From: Cyanobacteria bacterium UBA791
Lineage (GTDB): Bacteria; Cyanobacteriota; Vampirovibrionia; Gastranaerophilales; Gastranaerophilaceae
Assembly: GCA_002297005.1 (NCBI GenBank)
Contig: DBIX01000037.1
Location: forward strand, 1-28,376
Length of the DNA: 28,376 bases
Direction of reading: 5' to 3'
Below the pieces are notes generated by a model that was given only the letters and a program-made list of their open reading frames with translations, searched no databases and had not been told where the DNA came from. A program made the translations under genes and the position numbers. Each line of letters starts with the position of its first letter. The first letter of the stretch is position 1. Below are positions 7,185-15,374 of this stretch, piece after piece.

Positions 7185-8936
7185 ATGGCGAGCACAATTA
7201 CTTTTACTGGATTGGCTTCAGGTATGGATACTACAGCCTGGGTTGAAGAGTTAGTTAAGATTAAAAAGGCTAATCGTTACGATAAACTTGTTGAAAAACA
7301 AGAAGTCGTTGGCAACAAACAAAAGGCTGTTTCTACTGTTCAATCACAGTTCACATCTTTAAGAACAAGTCTTGAAAAAATCACAGACTCTACTTTAGGT
7401 GGTGCTTTTGATTTGTTTGCAAAAACAAAAGCTACTTCTTCTAGTAGCGACATTGTTTCTGCTACATCTTCTTCTGGTGCAGTAAAAGGTTCTTACAAAT
7501 TAAGCGTTAAACAATTAGCTTCTGCTACAAAAGCTTTGAGTGACGCTTCTGCTTTGGCTGTTAATGGTAATACAAAATTTTCTACATTAAGTGATGAAGT
7601 TGCAAAGCTTGGTGATGGCGAAACTGCTACTTCAAGTATTTATGTAAACGGTCAAAAAGCTCAAATTGAGTTGACAAACGAAGATACAATTGATTCTGTT
7701 TTAGAAAAATTAAATAATATTGATGGTGTTAATGCAACTTTAACTGATGGTAAAATTTCTATTTCAGGTGAAAATGGTGCTAGTGTTACACTAGGTTCAA
7801 ATTCTGATGACGTAAATCTTTCTAAAGCTTTCTCATTATTAAAAAATTCTGAGACAGGTGCTTATGATAGTTTTGAAACTTTAAGTATCGCTACTTCTAA
7901 AGACAAAATAGCTGATATTTTGGGTGCTGATGCTAAAGGTACTTTCAAAATTGGCGGTCAAGAATTTACAATTGGTGATGATACAACTTTTGAAAGTTTA
8001 ATAAAAGATATTAATGATAAATCATCAACTTCTGGCGTTGCTGCCGAATTTGATGGTACAAATGGTCAATTAGTTTTCAAAGCAACAACAAATGGTTCTT
8101 TCAATATTAACATTGAAAAGGGTACAAGTTCATTTACTGATTTAATGGGTTATACTCAAACAAATGAAGATGGAACAGTTGCTCTAAGAGATCAAGAATT
8201 AGGTTCATTCGCTATCTTTACTTTGAATGGTGAAACTAGAATGTCTTCTTCAAATACTATTTCTAGTGATATTTCAGGTATTGATGGTGTAACATTTAAC
8301 CTTAAAGGTGTTTCTGATGATGAAAATCCTACAACTACAATTAGTGTAGACCAAGATACTGATGATTTAGTTTCTGCACTAAAAGGTTGGATTGAACAAT
8401 ACAACAAAACACTTGATATGGTTGATGAACAAACTGCATCAGACGGTACTTTATCAGGCGAATCTACTCTAGAAAACTTGCGTCGTTCAATTCGTTCTGG
8501 TGCGTCTGCTAAGCAATCAGGTGCTGGTGAGTATTCACTTTTAGCTCAAATCGGTATCTCAACTGGTGAAGCTTCAACTGATTTAAGCAAATTGACTGAT
8601 CACTTAGAACTTGATGAATCAAAATTAAAAGAAGCTCTTGAAAAAGACCCTGAGGGTGTAAAAGCTCTTCTTGTTGGCGGTAAAAATAATTCAGGTATTC
8701 TTTCTAACATGGAAACAACTGTTGATGAGTCATTAAAATCAACAGGTTATTTCACAACAAGAAACAACTCTCTAGATAAAGAAAATACTAATTTGAAAAG
8801 CAGTGCAACTGCTGAAAATACAAGAATCGAAGCTTATCAAGCACGTTTGCAAGCTCAATTCCAAGCCATGGAAACTATGATTTCAAAAATGCAATCAGCA
8901 TATAATTCTGCTTTATCTCAAATGGGTTTATCATAG
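7185..8936 (+). CDS. fliD: Flagellar filament capping protein FliD (hook-associated protein 2)
   Basis: FliD forms the cap at the tip of the flagellar filament, where it helps exported flagellin fold; it is itself exported by the flagellar type III apparatus and so has no Sec signal. The N-terminal domain starts with FTGLASGMDTTAWVEELVKIKKA (shown by its key GLASGMDT and VEEL elements), followed by a helical region. The middle is Ser/Thr/Asn/Gly-rich beta structure (about 110-390). The C-terminal domain ends in a coiled coil and MSKMQSAYNSALSQMGLS. At 583 residues it is complete, longer than the E. coli protein (468). ACGGAG precedes the ATG. The gene is alone, with its own promoter and no fliS, fliT or flagellin next to it, which is unusual for this family. 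It is flanked on both sides by the double-hairpin modules. Confidence 0.93.
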   Translation: MASTITFTGLASGMDTTAWVEELVKIKKANRYDKLVEKQEVVGNKQKAVSTVQSQFTSLRTSLEKITDSTLGGAFDLFAKTKATSSSSDIVSATSSSGAVKGSYKLSVKQLASATKALSDASALAVNGNTKFSTLSDEVAKLGDGETATSSIYVNGQKAQIELTNEDTIDSVLEKLNNIDGVNATLTDGKISISGENGASVTLGSNSDDVNLSKAFSLLKNSETGAYDSFETLSIATSKDKIADILGADAKGTFKIGGQEFTIGDDTTFESLIKDINDKSSTSGVAAEFDGTNGQLVFKATTNGSFNINIEKGTSSFTDLMGYTQTNEDGTVALRDQELGSFAIFTLNGETRMSSSNTISSDISGIDGVTFNLKGVSDDENPTTTISVDQDTDDLVSALKGWIEQYNKTLDMVDEQTASDGTLSGESTLENLRRSIRSGASAKQSGAGEYSLLAQIGISTGEASTDLSKLTDHLELDESKLKEALEKDPEGVKALLVGGKNNSGILSNMETTVDESLKSTGYFTTRNNSLDKENTNLKSSATAENTRIEAYQARLQAQFQAMETMISKMQSAYNSALSQMGLS

Positions 8937-8959
8937 ATATAATTAAAATGTTTTAAAAT

Positions 8960-8988
8960 GGTGCTAGATTTCTTTGAAATCTAGCACC
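8960..8988 (+). terminator. Hairpin after fliD, first half of the double-hairpin module (copy 2)
   Basis: GGTGCTAGATTTC (8960-8972) pairs perfectly with GAAATCTAGCACC (8976-8988) around TTT. The tail CTGTTTCG is only weakly T-rich, so termination may be partial. The loop-proximal core GATTTCTTTGAAATC matches the hairpin at 6966-7006. Confidence 0.75.
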
Positions 8989-8996
8989 CTGTTTCG

Positions 8997-9029
8997 TGTT
9001 GCGATTTTGCCTTAGGCAAAATCGCAACA
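8997..9029. repeat. Repeated palindrome, second half of the double-hairpin module (copy 2)
   Basis: The same GCGATTTTGCCT/AGGCAAAATCGC core as at 7011-7035, here at 9001-9025, extended by TGTT/AACA to a 16-bp stem. Different flanks that remain complementary argue that the folded form is what is maintained. Confidence 0.8.
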
Positions 9030-9031
9030 AC

Positions 9032-9074
9032 AAAAAAGAGGCGAAATTTCGGAACGAAATTTCGCCTCTTTTTT
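9032..9074. terminator. Bidirectional terminator between fliD and aroB
   Basis: A perfect 20-bp stem (9032-9051 with 9055-9074) around a GAA loop. AAAAAA begins one arm and TTTTTT ends the other, so both converging transcripts meet a stem plus T-tract. The GAGGCGAAATTTCG core resembles the rpsP terminator near 21187. Confidence 0.9.
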
Positions 9075-9083
9075 CTATTTATC

Positions 9084-10157
9084 TTAGCAAAATGCTTTTT
9101 CTATGTCTAAATCAACTTCTTTTACAAATTCTGGTGCAATCGGAACGATAACTTTTATCTTGTCGTTTTCAACTTTTTTATCAGAATACATAAATTTGAT
9201 AATTTTATTTTTATCAAACATATTTTGTTTATCTGTAAATCCGAATTTATTTAAGAAATTAAATGCTTTTTCCTTGTAATTGGCATCAATTAATTTCATT
9301 TTATGTGCATAATTGAAGATAAAATACATACCGTATACAACGGCTTCGCCGTGAGTAAATTTATTAAAGTTTGTGATTTCTTCAAGTGCGTGACCGTATG
9401 TGTGACCAAAATTAAGAATTTTTCTTAATCCGCTTTCTTTTTCATCTCTTGTTACAACTGAGATTTTTAAAGCAAGTGATGTTCTAATGATTTTATCTAA
9501 GAAATTAAAATCTCTAGACATAATTTTGTCATAATTTACGTTTAGAAAATCAAAGAACTTATAATCATTAACGCTCATACAACTTTTTTCGATAAAAGCG
9601 TATTTTAAAACTTCGCCGATACCTGATTCAAATTGTCTATCATCTAAGGTGTTTAAAAAATTCAAATTAATGTAAACGGCAGATGGTTGATAGAATGTCC
9701 CTACCATATTTTTAGCAGTTCTTGTGTTGATAGCAACTTTTCCGCCAACTGATGAGTCTACGCAAGAAAGTAGAGTTGTTGGAACTTGGATTAAGCCGAT
9801 ACCTCTTTTGTATGTAGATGCTGCAAACCCTGCCATATCACCGATTACGCCACCACCGACTGCGATGATGTGACCTTTACGTGTGATATTTAATTCTTCT
9901 AACTTTTCTAAAATCTTACAATAGTTATTAATATTCTTTTCTTTTTCCCCATCAGGAATTATAAGTGTTCTAGCTTTGTCAAAGTTCAATTTTTTTGAGT
10001 ACAATTTATGAACTTTTTTGTTAATTACAACCAAATAATTTGAGTCACTTACTTTTTCAAAAATTTTGTTCTTAAGTTCTTCAATTGGTGCATCATCGAT
10101 GTATATGCTATAGTTACTTTCTTTTGATGGTATATTAACTTGAATATCGTTGTTCAT
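9084..10157 (-). CDS. aroB: 3-dehydroquinate synthase
   Basis: AroB converts DAHP to 3-dehydroquinate, the second step of the shikimate pathway, using NAD and a divalent metal in the cytoplasm. The 357-residue length is typical. Motifs in order: the NAD-binding GGGVIGDMAGFAA and STYKRG, PTTLLSCVDSSVGGK with the catalytic Lys and Asp region, the zinc ligands in NFGHTYGHALE, and THGEAVVYGM. The ATG at 10157 overlaps the aroK stop as TAATG, so translation should be coupled. It is the last gene of the exported protein-aroC-aroK-aroB unit and ends at the bidirectional terminator. Confidence 0.96.
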   Translation of the reverse strand: MNNDIQVNIPSKESNYSIYIDDAPIEELKNKIFEKVSDSNYLVVINKKVHKLYSKKLNFDKARTLIIPDGEKEKNINNYCKILEKLEELNITRKGHIIAVGGGVIGDMAGFAASTYKRGIGLIQVPTTLLSCVDSSVGGKVAINTRTAKNMVGTFYQPSAVYINLNFLNTLDDRQFESGIGEVLKYAFIEKSCMSVNDYKFFDFLNVNYDKIMSRDFNFLDKIIRTSLALKISVVTRDEKESGLRKILNFGHTYGHALEEITNFNKFTHGEAVVYGMYFIFNYAHKMKLIDANYKEKAFNFLNKFGFTDKQNMFDKNKIIKFMYSDKKVENDKIKVIVPIAPEFVKEVDLDIEKAFC

Positions 10158-10666
10158 TAAAGATTTCCTTTTTCTGCTATTCTTTTTACTATATTATATG
10201 GAAGCTCATTTTCGGTGTCAATTATGAAATGTGCTTGCTCGTAATTCTTTTCTCTGCTTTCTAAGATTGTTTTTACTTTTTCTATTCCAAAGCCTTGTTG
10301 TAAAAGTGGTCTATGAGTTTGAGATTTAATTCTTTCAAAAAGCTTTTCGGGTGAGGCTTTTAGATAAAAGACTTTTCCGTTTTCTTTTAAAATTTTTCTA
10401 TTTTCTTCTTTTTCAAAAACTCCACCGCCAGTTGAAATGATTTGATTTTCGTTTTGGCAAAGTTCCTTGATTAAATCTGTTTCGTAGTTTCTAAAATACT
10501 TTTCGCCGTATTTTTTGAATATTTCTGAAATCTTCATGTTCTCTCTTTTTTCGATTTCAGAATCCATATCAACAAGCTTGAAACTGTTTAGTATTTTAGC
10601 TAATTCAAGCCCTATTGTTGATTTTCCAGCACCCATCATTCCGATTAAAACAATATTATTTTTCAT
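10157..10666 (-). CDS. aroK: Shikimate kinase
   Basis: AroK phosphorylates shikimate at O3 with ATP, in the cytoplasm. The 169-residue P-loop protein shows Walker A GMMGAGKST (9-17), the shikimate-binding DMDSEIEKR, ISTGGGVF (the conserved GGG substrate loop), and the lid region with SQTHRPLL. Length and motifs are complete. The start overlaps the end of aroC by 11 bases and the stop shares a base with the aroB start, so aroC, aroK and aroB form a tightly coupled block. Confidence 0.95.
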   Translation of the reverse strand: MKNNIVLIGMMGAGKSTIGLELAKILNSFKLVDMDSEIEKRENMKISEIFKKYGEKYFRNYETDLIKELCQNENQIISTGGGVFEKEENRKILKENGKVFYLKASPEKLFERIKSQTHRPLLQQGFGIEKVKTILESREKNYEQAHFIIDTENELPYNIVKRIAEKGNL

Positions 10667-11825
10667 AATGAGCTTTCATTTCTTCAATGCTATCGCCACC
10701 GTATTTTTGAAGTAATTCGTCAGCTAAAACACAAGCAATTCTAGCCTCTGCCACTACTGCACAAGATGGAACTGCACAAGCATCTGAACGTTCAAAGTGA
10801 GCTGTAGCTTCTTCATTTTTTCTTATATCAATAGTGTTTAAAGGTGTTCTTAATGTCGGAATAGGTTTCATTGTCCCTTTTACGACGATTGGTTCACCGT
10901 TTGTCATTCCGCCCTCTAAACCACCTGCATTGTTTGTTTTTCTATAAACTCGTTTTTCTTTTGTGATATAAATTTCGTCGTGCATTTCTGCTCCAGTTTT
11001 TACTGCAGCTTCAACACCACAGCCGATTTCTACTGCTTTAACTGCTGGAATAGACATTACTGCTTGAGCTAATTTGCCGTCAAGTTTTCTATCCGCTTGA
11101 ACGTACGAACCTAAACCGATTGGTAAATTGCCATAAATAACTTCAAATTTACCGCCAAGAGTGTTGCCATCCATTTTTGCCTTGTCAATTTTTTCTTTCA
11201 TTAAATCAGTTGCAACATCGTCTGCACATCTTAATTCAGAATGTTCTGCCGCTTCTTTTATTAACGTGTAGTTTGGTGGTAAAATTTCTGCTTTTACATC
11301 GCCAATTTGTGTTACGTGTGAAAAACCTGTTATATAAAATTCTTTTAGTAATAATTTTGCTATTGCACCAACTGCAACTTCGATGGCTGTTTTTCTAGCA
11401 CTAGAACGTTCAAGAACATCTCTTAAATCTTCTAGTTTATATTTTATAGAACCAGCATAATCCGCGTGTCCTGGACGAACTGTTGTGAAGGATTTTTCTG
11501 CTACTAGTTTAAGTAATTCTCTATTTGAAAAATCAATTTCATCAACGCTCATAGGAATTTTCCAGTTTTCCCAGTCTTTGTTTCTAACCTCAATGCAAAC
11601 TGGTCCACCTGTAGTTTTTCCAAGTCTTACGCCAGATGTTATTTCGACCCTATCGGTTTCAATTTTCATTCTTGCACCACGACCGTAGCCTTGTTGACGT
11701 TTTCTTAGTTCATTATTTATAAAATCTCTATCAATCTTTAGACCTGCTGGGATACCCTCAATAATTGCAGTTAATTTTAAACCGTGACTTTCGCCGGCTG
11801 TTAAATATCTAAATTTTTGTTCCAT
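10656..11825 (-). CDS. aroC: Chorismate synthase
   Basis: AroC eliminates phosphate from EPSP to make chorismate, the branch-point to aromatic amino acids and folate p-aminobenzoate; it needs reduced FMN. Diagnostic motifs: GESHGLKLTAIIEGIPAG near the N-terminus, RKRQQGYGRGARM, ERSSARKTA, and GGLEGGMTNGEPI. At 389 residues it is a normal length. GGGAAG lies just upstream of the ATG at 11825. The small exported-protein gene ends 28 bases upstream and no terminator lies between them, so the two are probably co-transcribed. Confidence 0.96.
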   Translation of the reverse strand: MEQKFRYLTAGESHGLKLTAIIEGIPAGLKIDRDFINNELRKRQQGYGRGARMKIETDRVEITSGVRLGKTTGGPVCIEVRNKDWENWKIPMSVDEIDFSNRELLKLVAEKSFTTVRPGHADYAGSIKYKLEDLRDVLERSSARKTAIEVAVGAIAKLLLKEFYITGFSHVTQIGDVKAEILPPNYTLIKEAAEHSELRCADDVATDLMKEKIDKAKMDGNTLGGKFEVIYGNLPIGLGSYVQADRKLDGKLAQAVMSIPAVKAVEIGCGVEAAVKTGAEMHDEIYITKEKRVYRKTNNAGGLEGGMTNGEPIVVKGTMKPIPTLRTPLNTIDIRKNEEATAHFERSDACAVPSCAVVAEARIACVLADELLQKYGGDSIEEMKAHYEK

Positions 11826-11853
11826 ACTTCTTCCCTATTTATATTTTGATTTA

Positions 11854-12318
11854 TTATTTTGCGTATTTCAAGAAAATTTGTTGTCTTGTTTGCATCATTT
11901 CCTCAACAATCATTGGTTTGCCATTAACTGTTGCAATGATTTGGTACATTTTTAAGCTATCGTTGTCCATAGATGGATGTCTAACAGCACTAACTTTATA
12001 ACCTTTAGAAACTTTTGTTACTGTGATATTTGTATATCTGTTTTTATAATTTCTAGCTTTTGCAACACCCTCGCTGATTTTCATTTGTTTTAAATATGTT
12101 GCTGTGTTTGTATATGCGTTTACAAGTTGTCCGTTTGGTTTGATAACTTGTCTTATGATAACAGCATTTGGTGCATACATACTGCTAATTTCGTTGCTGT
12201 ATGAATTTGCTTTTGCTACATAGTTGTTAAAAAATGCTCTTGCATCGTTTTCTGTCATAGCATTTACTTGTAATGTTGTTAAAAATAATACAAAAATTGA
12301 TAAAATTAATTTTTTCAT
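11854..12318 (-). CDS. Small exported protein, possibly NTF2/SnoaL-like fold
   Basis: I start this gene at the ATG at 12318 rather than the upstream in-frame start at 12357. The chosen start follows a GGAG site and begins with a clean signal peptide, MKKLILSIFVLFLTTLQVNA (1-20), with probable cleavage after VNA. The mature protein of about 134 residues includes ENDARAFFNNYVAKANSY and a segment with SSMYAPNAVIIRQV. This resembles the DUF4440/NTF2-like pattern of a helix with an aromatic pair followed by a strand, but I am not certain. No catalytic motif or Cys is visible. It leads the aroC-aroK-aroB unit, yet an exported protein has no obvious link to shikimate synthesis. The call as an exported protein is strong; the fold is a guess. 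Confidence 0.7.
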   Translation of the reverse strand: MKKLILSIFVLFLTTLQVNAMTENDARAFFNNYVAKANSYSNEISSMYAPNAVIIRQVIKPNGQLVNAYTNTATYLKQMKISEGVAKARNYKNRYTNITVTKVSKGYKVSAVRHPSMDNDSLKMYQIIATVNGKPMIVEEMMQTRQQIFLKYAK

Positions 12319-12357
12319 TAGTCTTCTTCTCCGTCTAGTGTATAAAAATCCTAACAT

Positions 12358-12392
12358 AAAAAAAAGAAGTAGTCTATTAACTACTTCTTTTT
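12358..12392 (-). terminator. Terminator of ftsZ
   Basis: AAAAAGAAGTAGT (12361-12373) pairs exactly with ACTACTTCTTTTT (12380-12392) around CTATTA. Read on the minus strand, the stem runs into a tract of eight Ts. It separates ftsZ from the exported-protein/aro unit. Confidence 0.85.
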
Positions 12393-12416
12393 CTTTATAT
12401 TAATTCAACTTTTCTT

Positions 12417-13565
12417 TTATTTTTTCAAGAAATCTGGAATTTCAATATTACCAAATGATGGAGCTGTTTCGCTTACATTTGAATTTTTCTTTGGTGCATT
12501 AAATGCATTTGAGAAAAAGTCTGCTGCTGATAATGATTTAGAATCAGAAGCTCTTTCTGGAGCTGAATTTGCTTTTAATTCAAAACCAGTAGCGATAACT
12601 GTAATTTGAACTTCAGTTTGAATATCGTTATCAACAACTGCACCAATGATAACTCTAGCATCATCAAGGATAGCATCGTTAATGATATTAGCTGCGTCTG
12701 TAACTTCGTGTAATGTTAAGTTTGGACCACCTGTGATGTTAACGATAACACCTTGAGCACCATTGATAGATGTTTCAAGAAGTTTAGAATCAATAGCGTT
12801 TTTAGCAGCTTCAACTGCTCTGCCTTCGCCTTCGCCACGACCGATACCCATCAAGGCTGAACCTGATGATTTCATTACTGAACGTACGTCCGCAAAGTCA
12901 ACGTTGATTAAACCAGGGATAGTGATGATATCTGAAATACCTTGAACACCTCTTAGTAATACTTCATCAACGATTGAGAATGATTCTTGTAAAGAAATTC
13001 TTCTATCTACTACGTCTAATAATTTATCGTTTGGAATAACGATTAATGCATCAACTGCATCTTTTAATTTTGCTAAGCCTTCAACAGCTTGGTTTTGTCT
13101 ACGTTTACCTTCGAATGAGAATGGTTTTGTAACAACACCGATAGTAAGGATACCCATATCTTTAGCTGTTTTAGCTACGATAGGAGCTGCACCAGTACCT
13201 GTGCCACCGCCCATACCAGCTGTGATAAATACCATATCTGCACCTTCTAAAGCATCTGCAATTTCTTTTTGTGCTTCTTCAGCTGCTTTTTCACCAACTT
13301 GAGGTTCTCCTCCGGCACCAAGACCGTTTGTTAATGATTTACCTAATTGGATTTTATTTTTTGCTGTTGAGCAATTTAATACTTGTAAATCTGTATTCAT
13401 TAAATAAAATTCAACGTTTGCTAAACCTTCTTTAATCATTCGGTTAACAGCGTTTCCACCGCCACCGCCTACACCGATAACTTTAATGACAGCTGGGCTA
13501 ACGCCGTTATTTGATGCCATTTTTGAGTCATTCTTTAAAAATAAATCTGAACTATAATTTTCCAC
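12417..13565 (-). CDS. ftsZ: Cell division GTPase FtsZ
   Basis: FtsZ polymerises into the Z ring at the division site. The 382-residue protein has VIGVGGGGGNAVNRMI (about 29-44), the tubulin signature GGGTGTG (119-125), the T7 synergy loop in INVDFADVRSVM, and a flexible linker ending in the C-terminal peptide IEIPDFLKK that binds FtsA or other membrane anchors. The start is GTG at 13565 with AGAGGA seven bases before it. A 25-residue N-terminal extension precedes the GTPase core. It is a single-gene unit, away from any ftsA/ftsQ or mur cluster: pepA lies upstream behind its own terminator. The 183-base upstream region carries a 22-bp inverted repeat. Confidence 0.97.
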   Translation of the reverse strand: MENYSSDLFLKNDSKMASNNGVSPAVIKVIGVGGGGGNAVNRMIKEGLANVEFYLMNTDLQVLNCSTAKNKIQLGKSLTNGLGAGGEPQVGEKAAEEAQKEIADALEGADMVFITAGMGGGTGTGAAPIVAKTAKDMGILTIGVVTKPFSFEGKRRQNQAVEGLAKLKDAVDALIVIPNDKLLDVVDRRISLQESFSIVDEVLLRGVQGISDIITIPGLINVDFADVRSVMKSSGSALMGIGRGEGEGRAVEAAKNAIDSKLLETSINGAQGVIVNITGGPNLTLHEVTDAANIINDAILDDARVIIGAVVDNDIQTEVQITVIATGFELKANSAPERASDSKSLSAADFFSNAFNAPKKNSNVSETAPSFGNIEIPDFLKK

Positions 13566-13622
13566 TTATTTTTCCTCTTCTTTTTCTTCTTTAATAATAA
13601 AATGATATTTTAAATATAAAAT

Positions 13623-13644
13623 TTTTACAAGTGATTTTGTAAAA
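13623..13644. promoter_or_regulatory. Perfect inverted repeat upstream of ftsZ (possible operator)
   Basis: TTTTACAA (13623-13630), GTGATT, then TTGTAAAA (13637-13644): an 8-6-8 perfect dyad about 58 bases upstream of the ftsZ start. Further TTTGTAA half-sites occur at 13686-13692 and 13697-13703. A repressor or activator site is possible; in such AT-rich DNA chance cannot be excluded. Confidence 0.4.
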
Positions 13645-13710
13645 ACATGCCTTAATACTAATATATTTTTTAATATTTTGGCACATTTGTAACAATTTTG
13701 TAATAAAAAT

Positions 13711-13743
13711 AAAAAAGAGAGAAGTTTTTGTCTTCTCTCTTTT
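13711..13743 (-). terminator. Terminator of pepA
   Basis: AAAAGAGAGAAG (13713-13724) pairs with CTTCTCTCTTTT (13732-13743) around a 7-base loop. On the minus strand it is followed by a T-tract. Confidence 0.85.
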
Positions 13744-13748
13744 CGTTT

Positions 13749-15173
13749 CTATAATTCTTGTCTTAATTTGAATGATTCATATAAAAGGTATGTTAATAAT
13801 GCTCTTACACCAGCACCTGTTGCACCTTTTATATAATATTTTTGAGCTGAATCTAAGAATGCTACACCAGCAATATCGATGTGAGCCCATTTTTGTTCAG
13901 GTTTTACAAAGTTTTCTAAGAATAAACCAGCTGTTGAAGCTCCACCCCATCTTGAACCTGTGTTTTTCATATCAGCGATTTCACTTTTTAAGCTGTCTTT
14001 GTATTCATCATACATTGGTAATGGCCAATATCTTTCACCAGCATCTTCTGCTGCATCGATTAAGTTGTCGATTAATTCTTCGTCATTACCCATAATACCA
14101 GCTGCTTGAGTTCCTAAAGCAACCATGCAAGCACCTGTAAGAGTTGCAATATCAATTACTTCATCAACACCAAGTTCGCAAGCAAAGCATAATGCGTCAG
14201 CTAAAGTTAATCTACCCTCAGCATCTGTATTATCAACCTCAATAGTTTTACCGTTTCTTGCTGTTAAAATATCTCCTGGTTTGTATGCTGAACATCCTGG
14301 CATATTTTCGCAAGCTGCGATGATACCGTGAACTTCAATATCAGCATTTAATTCTTTAATTTTGCTCATTACTGCAAGTACGCAAGCTGCACCTGACATA
14401 TCATCTCTCATTGTAAGCATTGATGATGCTGGTTTTAAGTCTAAGCCACCAGCGTCAAATGTAATACCTTTACCAATGATAGCAATTTTCTTTTTAGCTT
14501 CTTTTGGTTGGTATTTGATATGGATAAATTTAGGTTCTTCTGAACTACCTTTTGCAACGGCTGTGAATGCACCCATATTCATATCTTCTAATTCATAATC
14601 GCTATAAACTGTTGTTTGTAATCCTAATGATTGAGCGATTTCTGCCAATTTTGTTGGAGTTATTAATGCAGCAGGTTCGTTAGCTAAATCTCTTGCCATA
14701 TTCATTGCTGAAATTGCAATTTCTGCATATTGTAAATCTGCCTCTTCAATATTTAATGATACTTCAATTTCTTTTTCTTCTTTTTTATCTGATTTGTATT
14801 TATCAAATTTATAATCACCAATTAAAAGACCCTCAGCAACTGCACCAATGTAATCTTCCATTTCGTCAAAATCGATTGCAACTGTTTTTGCGTGAATTGA
14901 TTTGATTTTGTTTGTAATCTTTGCACCGATTTCTCTTGCTCTATCAAGAGTCATTTCGTCTTTTTTACCCATTCCCATTACAAGAATTTTTCTTGCAGGA
15001 ATTTTATCATAAGTTTGTAGAAGATATGTGTTTTTAAATTTACCTTTAAAACCATCTTCTTCTAACGCATATTTATTGGCTAATTCTTGAGAAGTTGTTT
15101 CGCCCTCAAACATGTTAATTACTAAAACGTCACATTTTTGTTCTCTTAAATTTTCACTAATAGTTAATTTCAT
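13749..15173 (-). CDS. pepA: Leucyl aminopeptidase, M17 family
   Basis: A cytoplasmic di-metal aminopeptidase that removes N-terminal residues from peptides. The catalytic domain has IGKGITFDAGGLDLKP (metal and catalytic Lys/Asp) and the family signature NTDAEGRLTLADAL (metal-binding Asp and Glu, catalytic Arg). The N-terminal macrodomain-like half includes KILVMGMGKKDE. At 474 residues it is complete and close to the usual 480-500. AAAGGA lies before the ATG. In some bacteria PepA also binds DNA, but nothing here shows that. It is divergent from rny across a 201-base gap. Confidence 0.95.
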   Translation of the reverse strand: MKLTISENLREQKCDVLVINMFEGETTSQELANKYALEEDGFKGKFKNTYLLQTYDKIPARKILVMGMGKKDEMTLDRAREIGAKITNKIKSIHAKTVAIDFDEMEDYIGAVAEGLLIGDYKFDKYKSDKKEEKEIEVSLNIEEADLQYAEIAISAMNMARDLANEPAALITPTKLAEIAQSLGLQTTVYSDYELEDMNMGAFTAVAKGSSEEPKFIHIKYQPKEAKKKIAIIGKGITFDAGGLDLKPASSMLTMRDDMSGAACVLAVMSKIKELNADIEVHGIIAACENMPGCSAYKPGDILTARNGKTIEVDNTDAEGRLTLADALCFACELGVDEVIDIATLTGACMVALGTQAAGIMGNDEELIDNLIDAAEDAGERYWPLPMYDEYKDSLKSEIADMKNTGSRWGGASTAGLFLENFVKPEQKWAHIDIAGVAFLDSAQKYYIKGATGAGVRALLTYLLYESFKLRQEL

Positions 15174-15314
15174 GTCATTTATCCTTTCTTTATATAAATT
15201 AATAATAACATATAAATTTTTTTTGGTTATGGTAAAATTTTAAATAGTTAGTAGATATAAAACATTTTTGAAAATATATGCAATAAAATTTATTTGAATA
15301 GAATTTAGATATTG

Positions 15315-15339
15315 ACCCATTAGGCTATATGTAGTGGGT
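15315..15339 (+). other. Possible hairpin upstream of rny
   Basis: ACCCATTA (15315-15322) can pair with TAGTGGGT (15332-15339), with one G-U pair, around a 9-base loop; it ends 35 bases before the rny ATG. I could not place a convincing promoter in the 201-base gap, so whether it is transcribed is unknown. Confidence 0.3.
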
Positions 15340-15374
15340 ATTGTGTGTATTATAAAAAATAGAAAAGGACAGAT

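Noticed and set aside
12319..12357. Longer start for the exported protein, giving an Arg-rich prefix
   Set aside because: It would bury the ribosome site and displace a well-formed signal peptide that begins at 12318.
13772..14905. Several plus-strand frames across pepA
   Set aside because: Low-complexity Leu/His/Gln-rich translations antisense to a complete pepA; they are shadows.
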